A DNA stretch of 10,857 bases from Bacillota bacterium (GTDB lineage Bacteria; Bacillota; Clostridia; Oscillospirales; CAG-272). The notes under the pieces are model-generated. The model saw only the letters and a list, made by a program, of their open reading frames with translations, did no database searches and was not told the DNA's origin. The first letter of the stretch is position 1, and the number at the start of each line of letters is the position of its first letter. This document shows positions 5,904 to 10,857 of the stretch, piece by piece. The stretch covers positions 1 through 10,857 of the forward strand of contig JAJQHI010000058.1 of the NCBI GenBank assembly GCA_021199825.1. The letters run 5' to 3'. The translations under genes were made by a program, and so were the position numbers.

Positions 5904-6674
5904 TCATTCGTCCTCGGTGACGTCTGACCCGGCAAACTCTATATATTCGCACGGATCAACGTTTACCCCGCCAATGGAAAACTCAAAGTGAAGGTGCGGC
6001 TCGTCCGCTATTTCATAAAGCGCGGAATCGCCTACGGCGCCTATCACCTCGCCTTTATATACTATATCACCCGCCTCAAGATATCTTATACTCTCTTCGG
6101 TAAGGTTTTTATATACTGTCACGGCGTCACCCTCATGTGATATTGATATGCAGTATCCCCACATGGGGTCACTCCAAACGGACAGCACAACTCCGTCCGC
6201 CGCCGCGGCGACGCTTTCACCGTCAGAGGCGGAAATGTCAACGCCCGTATGCGTTCTGTAGTCGTTCATTGTAAGTGAAAACACCAGCACCGATTCGCTG
6301 TGTTCCTTAGATACAACACCGGAAACAGGGGCTATAAACTCAGGGAGCGTTGTCTGCGCCGACACCGACAAATCATCCGTTTCGGTTGCCGCCGCCCCTT
6401 CCGTTATTTGCTCTGTTGTCTCGACCTCGCGGTTCATCGCCTCGGTATCGCTTGTTTTGCCGCTCGTTTCATCGTTTGCTTTTGTCGTGTCATCGCTCGT
6501 TGTCCTGCCAAAGGCATCAAACACGGAGGTATCGTTGAGATTTGACGTATCCACGCCCTCCTTGCTTCTGCGCGCCATTATTCCCGTTACAATCACAAGC
6601 ACCGAAAGCGCTGCTATAACGGCAAGAAGTACCGCGTAAACGACCTTTGCTTCGTTTGTTTTCTTTGTCTGCAT
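5904..6674 (-). CDS. Membrane-anchored M23/LytM-domain protein, SpoIIQ-like
   Basis: 256 residues: one N-terminal membrane segment (11-33), a Thr/Ser/Glu-rich linker (about 35-110) and an extracytoplasmic LytM domain (111-248). M23 enzymes cleave peptidoglycan cross-bridges with a zinc ion. The ligands His142 and Asp146 (THTGVDIS) and His229 (PHLHFEF, with His227) are all present. The YxHL motif of active M23 enzymes reads YKNL, with Asn190 in place of His. The LVFSLTMNDYRTHTGVDI stretch and the single-anchor layout resemble SpoIIQ, the forespore-side partner in engulfment. Whether it cuts peptidoglycan is open. The promoter upstream looks like sigma-A, not sigma-F, which argues for a vegetative paralogue. 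The ATG at 6674 is favoured by GGAG 10 nt before it; an in-frame ATG at 6707 has no site. Confidence 0.88.
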   Translation of the reverse strand: MQTKKTNEAKVVYAVLLAVIAALSVLVIVTGIMARRSKEGVDTSNLNDTSVFDAFGRTTSDDTTKANDETSGKTSDTEAMNREVETTEQITEGAAATETDDLSVSAQTTLPEFIAPVSGVVSKEHSESVLVFSLTMNDYRTHTGVDISASDGESVAAAADGVVLSVWSDPMWGYCISISHEGDAVTVYKNLTEESIRYLEAGDIVYKGEVIGAVGDSALYEIADEPHLHFEFSIGGVNVDPCEYIEFAGSDVTEDE

Positions 6675-6760
6675 GATGTAAATGCTCCTTTGCTTCACGT
6701 TTATCATATCGTGCAGACTTATTTTTGCCCGATATTTGGCTTTTATTCATGGAGCTGAAA

Positions 6761-6789
6761 ATTATATTGCGTCCCTTTACAAAATTCAA
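6761..6789 (-). promoter_or_regulatory. Sigma-A promoter of the M23 gene
   Basis: Minus strand: TTGAAT (6784-6789), 17-nt spacer, TATAAT (6761-6766). Start expected near 6754, leaving a leader of about 80 nt before the ATG at 6674. Back to back with the promoter at 6807-6835. Confidence 0.75.
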
Positions 6790-6806
6790 TCATTCATTTT
6801 TTATGC

Positions 6807-6835
6807 TTGACTCATGATTTCGTTTGTGATACAAT
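6807..6835 (+). promoter_or_regulatory. Sigma-A promoter of the membrane-protein/hom operon
   Basis: TTGACT (6807-6812), 17-nt spacer, TACAAT (6830-6835), with TG at 6827-6828 as extended -10. Start near 6842. The -35 boxes of this and the divergent promoter are only 17 bp apart. Confidence 0.82.
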
Positions 6836-6843
6836 AAATCATC

Positions 6844-6866
6844 GCGGCGGGCAGATGCTGCGCCGC
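6844..6866 (+). promoter_or_regulatory. 5'-terminal hairpin in the leader of the membrane-protein operon
   Basis: GCGGCG (6844-6849) pairs with CGCCGC (6861-6866), and inside it CAG pairs with CTG around an ATG loop. It would begin about 2 nt from the predicted transcript start and end some 10 nt before the ribosome site. Such hairpins can protect mRNA from 5' decay. It does not match a riboswitch I know. Confidence 0.45.
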
Positions 6867-6887
6867 AAAATAAACAGGAGGGGTCAG

Positions 6888-7706
6888 ATGTCAGATAACG
6901 AAAACAGAAATAATGATGAAGATCAAGAGCGTGTGCGCCATCCGCTTGATGAAATTGAAGGAGTTTCGGACGACGGGATTGTCGACTGGTCGGAAAAATA
7001 TTCGCACTCGTCACTTTTCACACGCATTATAAAATGGATTTTCACAGCCCTTGTGCTTTTTGTTTGTGCGGCTATTGTGTTTCGCATATGGATGGCGGGA
7101 GACCCGAAAACGGTGAAAAATCTGACCATCAACGATACTCTTTGCGATGCATATCAGTCAGACGAGGAGAATTTCGCCGTATACACGCAGACAATTTACG
7201 ATATGTACTCGGATATTTACGAGGACACGGATTTATACACGAATCAGGACACAGGATATTTTTACTCGTCGGGACTTTTCTACATCCCGTCAGCGGGTGA
7301 AATTCAGGTTTCGGTGCGCTACAATGTCAGAACGCTCAGCACGATGCTCTCGAAAAACGGCTACGATGAGGATATGTCGCAGTCGGAGATAATGAACGGC
7401 GAGTTTTTCGCATTCAGACTGACAAACGAGGATGACGACGGTGTTTTGGCAGACGGAGAATACTATGTTGTGCCGGCATCGTCGGAAAAGCTCACGCGCT
7501 TCTTTTACGTTTACTACTGCCTCACCTTCGACGGGCTGACAGTCGAGGACGGTGAAGACTATTACATTGAAATTTATATGCTTGATGAGGACGGCGAGCC
7601 GGATTATGACAGCTGCGTCGGTCGAATGAAGGTCTACAACACCTCAACGCGGGAGCTGCTCGAATACGATCTTTCGTCAAGCGAGAAAAAGGAGCTTTCA
7701 AAATGA
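6888..7706 (+). CDS. Uncharacterised single-pass membrane protein with acidic, Tyr-rich outer domain
   Basis: 272 residues; family not recognised. A charged N-terminal cytoplasmic part (1-45, rich in Asn, Asp, Glu, Arg) is followed by one membrane segment (about 46-69). The roughly 200-residue outer domain is rich in Asp, Glu and Tyr, and beta-like stretches such as GEIQVSVRYNV (137-147) and DYYIEIYMLDEDG (224-236) suggest a sandwich fold. No signal-peptidase site, lipobox or catalytic motif is visible. The ATG at 6888 follows GGAGGGG by 4 nt; the upstream in-frame ATG at 6807 lies inside the promoter and is rejected. The stop overlaps the next start by 4 nt (ATGA), so the two proteins are likely made together and may form a complex. 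Confidence 0.85.
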   Translation: MSDNENRNNDEDQERVRHPLDEIEGVSDDGIVDWSEKYSHSSLFTRIIKWIFTALVLFVCAAIVFRIWMAGDPKTVKNLTINDTLCDAYQSDEENFAVYTQTIYDMYSDIYEDTDLYTNQDTGYFYSSGLFYIPSAGEIQVSVRYNVRTLSTMLSKNGYDEDMSQSEIMNGEFFAFRLTNEDDDGVLADGEYYVVPASSEKLTRFFYVYYCLTFDGLTVEDGEDYYIEIYMLDEDGEPDYDSCVGRMKVYNTSTRELLEYDLSSSEKKELSK

Positions 7707-8299
7707 GCGAGTATGATTATGATGTAAATGACGTGGGGGATATTCCCAGCGAAAGCTACACGGACTACACATACCGCGCCGTAAGAAAGAATAAATCGGA
7801 TATAGGTCTCTCCGTCATAATGTATATATCCGCCGTTGTGAGCTACGGCTTTTCATTGGTAGACGGAATCGGCTCGGCATCAATTCTTCAATTTCTGGCG
7901 CTCGTGCTTGTAGTTTCAGCGGTGTTTGTAAATCAGCGCTACACGTGGCAGACATACGCATACAGAATCAAGCCTCTCGAAAGCAGGAACACGGGCGACT
8001 TTATAGGGTATTCGTTTGTCGTTTATAAAATTCAGGGCAAAAAGAGCGTCATGGCGGCAAATATCCCATGCCGCGACTGCCTTAAGATTGTCAAATGCAC
8101 GCATAAAAATAAGCATCCGGCAGAGCTTGCGGCATATGATAAGCCCGATCGCTATTACTTTACAAAATCACTTATGCCGGCAGAGTATTATACGGCAGCG
8201 TTCCGCGCTGACGGCGGAATCGTATTCATATCATTTGAGCCGAATGATGCGCTGATTTCATATCTCAAGGAATACATGAACAGGAAGGGCTCCGAATGA
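7703..8299 (+). CDS. Uncharacterised two-pass membrane protein, possibly with a bacterial PH-like domain
   Basis: 198 residues; family not firmly recognised. An acidic, Tyr-rich N-terminus (1-25) precedes two closely spaced membrane segments (about 34-52 and 59-77). A soluble C-terminal domain follows: beta-like segments (GYSFVVYKIQ, 102-111; IVFISFEPND, 173-182) and a closing helix (ALISYLKEYM). Two membrane segments followed by this pattern recall bacterial PH-type (YcxB-like) proteins, which is only inference. Three Cys lie close together (PCRDCLKIVKC, 122-132). Start ATG at 7703 overlaps the previous stop, with GGAG (7691-7694) 8 nt before it. hom begins 19 nt after its stop. Confidence 0.82.
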   Translation: MSEYDYDVNDVGDIPSESYTDYTYRAVRKNKSDIGLSVIMYISAVVSYGFSLVDGIGSASILQFLALVLVVSAVFVNQRYTWQTYAYRIKPLESRNTGDFIGYSFVVYKIQGKKSVMAANIPCRDCLKIVKCTHKNKHPAELAAYDKPDRYYFTKSLMPAEYYTAAFRADGGIVFISFEPNDALISYLKEYMNRKGSE

Positions 8300-8318
8300 G
8301 GAGATTTGGTCAGACTTT

Positions 8319-9518
8319 ATGAAAATTGCAATACTCGGAATGGGCAATATAGGCAGCGGGGTGGTCGACGTCATTTTGAAAAACGGCGCTCAGATAGAAA
8401 AGGCATGCGGTCAGCCGCTTGAAATAAAGTATATTCTCGATTTGCGAGACTTCCCCACTCACCCGCTCGGCGACAGAATCGTTCACGATATAAACATAAT
8501 AATAAACGATCCTGAGGTCACTCTTGTCGCCGAAATGATGGGAGGCTCCCATCCGGCATTTGATTTTTCGCTCTCGGCACTTGAGAGCGGAAAGACTGTT
8601 GTGACATCAAACAAAGAGGTAGTCGCGAGGTTCGGCGCGAAGCTGACAAAGGCGGCAGCGCTTCATAATGTGCATTACCTTTATGAGGCGAGCGTCGGAG
8701 GCGGAATACCGCTTATAAGACCGATTGTAGACTGCCTTGCGTCCGAAACCATAACATCAATCGACGGCATTGTAAACGGGACAACCAACTATATTCTTTC
8801 GTCCATCGCGTCAAGCGGTCGTGATTTTGACGACGTTTTAAATGAGGCGAAGGCGCTGGGATACGCGGAGCCGAACCCGACGGCAGACATTGACGGCATT
8901 GACGCCGAGCGAAAAATAACAATTCTCACGGCTCTTATGACAGGGCGCCTTTATACACCTGAGAAGGTTTGCACCGAATCCATTAAAGACGTATCCTTTA
9001 GCGAAATCAAAACCGCCGCGGCATCTGGCGGAACCATAAAGCTGATAGCGCATTCATCGGAGGAAAAAGGCAAATCAGATATTTTCGCCGCTCCATGCTT
9101 TGTGCCGCAGTCGTCCCCTCTGTCCCACATAGACGGCGTATTCAACAGCGTTCTTGTAAATGCCTCGGTATCGGGTCCTTTGATGTTTTTCGGCAGCGGC
9201 GCTGGAAAATATCCGACAGCGGGAAGCATTATTGCGGACATCATCGCCGTGGCAAACGGCACACAGCGCCACGCCGCCCCGTTTGAAAAAGCGGACGACA
9301 GCACACTGCTACCGTCAGACCTTCATGTGTCCTCTCATTTTTACTGTATCCCCGCAGCCCTTCGTGAAAAAGCCGAGTCTGTTTTGACGGGCGCGCAGCT
9401 TTTTGAATGCGAAAACACCGACACTGTCGGTGCCATAATGCCGCCCGAATATCATAAGGACGCCTCCCGGCGCCGAGATGAAATAGGCGGGGAAACGTCC
9501 GTTTACAGAGTTATCTGA
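8319..9518 (+). CDS. hom: Homoserine dehydrogenase
   Basis: Reduces aspartate-4-semialdehyde to homoserine with NAD(P)H, the branch point to threonine and methionine. Of 399 residues, the Rossmann domain has GMGNIGSG (7-14), Lys99 in TSNKE, and ASVGGGIP (124-131). The substrate domain has NGTTNYIL (153-160) and DIDGIDAERK (190-199), with the family's catalytic Asp195 and Lys199. GSGAGKYPTAGS (292-303) is also typical. The tail after 335 (SSHFYCIP...YRVI) is shorter than the usual ACT domain and only loosely ACT-like, so feedback control may be weak or different. GAGGAG (8298-8303) is 15 nt before the ATG, rather far. It is probably the third gene of the operon that starts at 6842. No thrB, thrC or aspartokinase gene lies nearby. 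Confidence 0.95.
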   Translation: MKIAILGMGNIGSGVVDVILKNGAQIEKACGQPLEIKYILDLRDFPTHPLGDRIVHDINIIINDPEVTLVAEMMGGSHPAFDFSLSALESGKTVVTSNKEVVARFGAKLTKAAALHNVHYLYEASVGGGIPLIRPIVDCLASETITSIDGIVNGTTNYILSSIASSGRDFDDVLNEAKALGYAEPNPTADIDGIDAERKITILTALMTGRLYTPEKVCTESIKDVSFSEIKTAAASGGTIKLIAHSSEEKGKSDIFAAPCFVPQSSPLSHIDGVFNSVLVNASVSGPLMFFGSGAGKYPTAGSIIADIIAVANGTQRHAAPFEKADDSTLLPSDLHVSSHFYCIPAALREKAESVLTGAQLFECENTDTVGAIMPPEYHKDASRRRDEIGGETSVYRVI

Positions 9519-10425
9519 CAGACATCCATAGATTTTTGTCAAGATAATATGATATTGATTTCTCAAGCCAATACGCATACTCTGCGGTTGGCTTTTTTCT
9601 TTCAAGCGACTTGAATTTCTGATACATCTCTATCCCGTCGCCGACGTCATGCCATATATCGGCGAATATGAAGTCGTAATCCGAGCTCTTCGTTTCCCTT
9701 TCGGCATACTCAAAAGCGTCGTCAACTATGATTTGAACCTTTTCCGCATGAGGAAACTGCGGAAGTATATAATCACTGAAAAGAGATGCCGCGTCCTTTG
9801 ATATTTCAACAACAGTAACGGAGCTGACATTCTCCTTTTCCGAGCACATATAAGCAAAATATCCGAGCCCCAATCCATATGTGAGAACATTGCCAAAAGC
9901 ACGCTCTACCGACGGCAGTGTTGTCGTCGTTTCGTTGGGCATAAGGGTCATCCATTCGCGTCCGCCCTCTTTTATAGCGGGATATTCAAATTCCTCCGTG
10001 AAAAAACCTATCTGCGGTATAAGCTCACCGTTTTCCGTAAGAGTAAATTCATCGCACACAAACGCCTCACACGGCGCAAACCTCATTTTTGTAAGCTCCC
10101 ATTTGCCGCGGGATGCGTGCGGGAGCTTTATATTTTTGTAATACGGGTCACACCTGAATTTCTCAGCGTCAAGGCACCGCACCATCGGAATAATATAGTT
10201 CCTAAAAAAAGCCTTGTCGGCACCCGCGGTGTCTATATCGGCATACGCTGCCAAAAGCTCCGCGAAGGCGCGTTCCTTTGTCATCCCGCAGGCGTTCATC
10301 ATCTCATACAGCGCGTCCATGGTTATGGCTGTGGGCGTCAAGTTCAAATAAAGCGACATAAGGGAAACAATGCGGCTGTTGTATTCGCGCACCTTTTCCT
10401 TTGGCAAAATAACCTTCGGCATCAT
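9511..10425 (-). CDS. SAM-dependent methyltransferase-like / spermidine-synthase-like protein
   Basis: 304 residues. A helical N-terminal part of about 100 residues has no known motif. A Rossmann-type domain (about 175-275) has motif I VLTYGLGLGYF (180-190), an acidic end of strand two VVEIS with Glu207, VDDAFEY (234-240) and DYDFIFADIWHD (249-260). This layout fits class I methyltransferases and the spermidine synthase fold. The substrate is unknown and methyl transfer is not certain. The ATG at 10425 overlaps the stop of coaW by 4 nt (ATGA) without a clear ribosome site, which suggests translational coupling. A second ATG follows at once. Its 3' end overlaps the convergent hom stop by 8 nt. 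A hairpin that may terminate hom lies inside its last codons. Confidence 0.82.
   Translation of the reverse strand: MMPKVILPKEKVREYNSRIVSLMSLYLNLTPTAITMDALYEMMNACGMTKERAFAELLAAYADIDTAGADKAFFRNYIIPMVRCLDAEKFRCDPYYKNIKLPHASRGKWELTKMRFAPCEAFVCDEFTLTENGELIPQIGFFTEEFEYPAIKEGGREWMTLMPNETTTTLPSVERAFGNVLTYGLGLGYFAYMCSEKENVSSVTVVEISKDAASLFSDYILPQFPHAEKVQIIVDDAFEYAERETKSSDYDFIFADIWHDVGDGIEMYQKFKSLERKKPTAEYAYWLEKSISYYLDKNLWMSVR
9565..9598 (+). terminator. Probable hom terminator embedded in the convergent gene
   Basis: AAGCCAA (9565-9571) pairs with TTGGCTT (9588-9594), with an inner CGCA/TGCG stem (9574-9577 with 9583-9586) and a TACTC loop, followed by TTTT. It stands 47 nt after the hom stop and within the coding region of the methyltransferase-like gene on the other strand. 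Confidence 0.65.
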
Positions 10426-10857
10426 TTTTTATATGAAAGCGCCGCGCCTATAACGGTCGCAAACTGTGAGTTTTCGGGGATTATAAAATTGACGCTGAAA
10501 AACCTCGAAAGCGCCGCAAAGGTCCTTTGCGCCAATGGCGTTGTAGTAAGATTTCCCGTTACCACAATATCGCTCGTGCCGAACGACCTTGCCGCAAAGC
10601 GGGAAACGACGCCAACAGTCTCATACACCATATTAAACAGTCCAAGAGCAATATCCGAAGAGGTGGCAAGCCCACTTATGTTGCCGAAGTTCGCGGCTGT
10701 AAGCTTATCTGACATTCCGTCGTATGCGTTTGTCGCCGTCATATCGCCGACCAAAAGGTCAATATTTTCAAGGTTGCCGCCTGAGGCAAGCTGCTCAATC
10801 TCATCGATATTGTCGCTGCCAATAAGCTTTTTTGAAAGCCCGATAAGCGTTCCCCCG
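10422..10857 (-). CDS. coaW: Type II pantothenate kinase (5' end cut by window)
   Basis: Phosphorylates pantothenate, the first step of coenzyme A synthesis. The visible 144 C-terminal residues read in one frame to the window edge. They carry GGTLIGLSKKL at the edge, NIDLLVGDM, a glycine-containing stretch NFGNISG, the helix FNMVYETVGVVSRFAARS, IVVTGNL, and the closing pattern FIIPENSQFATVIGAAL, which resembles eukaryotic PanK and bacterial CoaW. Type II enzymes are typically insensitive to CoA feedback. A TTG at 10754 is not the start, since homology continues upstream. The N-terminal ATP-binding part lies outside. It is followed by, and overlaps, the methyltransferase-like gene. Confidence 0.9.
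   Translation of the reverse strand, partial: GGTLIGLSKKLIGSDNIDEIEQLASGGNLENIDLLVGDMTATNAYDGMSDKLTAANFGNISGLATSSDIALGLFNMVYETVGVVSRFAARSFGTSDIVVTGNLTTTPLAQRTFAALSRFFSVNFIIPENSQFATVIGAALSYKK

Noticed and set aside
6807..6887. Upstream ATG at 6807 as start of the first membrane protein
   Set aside because: The ATG lies at the -35 box of the promoter, before the predicted transcript start. The ATG at 6888 has a strong GGAGGGG site.
1..10857. CRISPR array, insertion sequence, phage or defence system
   Set aside because: No regularly spaced repeats, transposase, integrase, terminal repeats or defence-type motifs were seen. All larger ORFs are explained by other assignments.

Overview
The window looks like chromosomal DNA from an anaerobic Bacillota, most likely Clostridia and perhaps Oscillospiraceae-like. 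The basis is an Rnf electron-transport cluster, an S-layer-homology (SLH) surface protein, a SpoIIQ-like M23 protein, a type II pantothenate kinase, tRNAs without encoded CCA, strong GGAGG ribosome sites and sigma-A promoters. No database search was possible, so the taxonomy is inference. I see no insertion sequence, integrase, CRISPR array or rRNA.

Left part (1-2400, minus strand): rnfC followed by rnfD, which runs off the left edge. They overlap by 14 nt. A consensus sigma-A promoter, a possible mini-ORF containing three consecutive Cys codons and a perfect 11-bp inverted repeat lie upstream of rnfC. The FeS modules of RnfC are intact, but its nucleotide/flavin loops look eroded.

Middle (2570-5650): a divergent strong promoter drives tRNA-Met(CAT) and tRNA-Glu(TTC), ended by a long hairpin. 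A free methionine-(R)-sulfoxide reductase gene (msrC) follows, and a bidirectional terminator separates it from a convergent minus-strand pair. That pair is an unfamiliar 216-residue protein with two degenerate acyl-carrier-protein-like segments, then a secreted SGNH-fold esterase with three SLH repeats.

Right part (5850-10857): two promoters placed back to back read left into a membrane-anchored LytM/M23 protein of SpoIIQ type, and right into two uncharacterised membrane proteins plus homoserine dehydrogenase (hom). The hom stop overlaps the end of a convergent minus-strand methyltransferase-like gene. That gene is itself coupled by an ATGA overlap to a type II pantothenate kinase gene (coaW), which is cut by the right edge.

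Functionally the window mixes energy conservation (Rnf), translation (tRNAs), oxidative repair (MsrC), cell-surface proteins (SGNH-SLH, M23, membrane pair), aspartate-family amino-acid synthesis (hom) and CoA synthesis (coaW). No single coherent new system is obvious. The best candidates for new biology are the tandem ACP-like protein beside the surface esterase, the divergent RnfC with its Cys-codon leader, the uncharacterised membrane pair, and the methyltransferase coupled to coaW.
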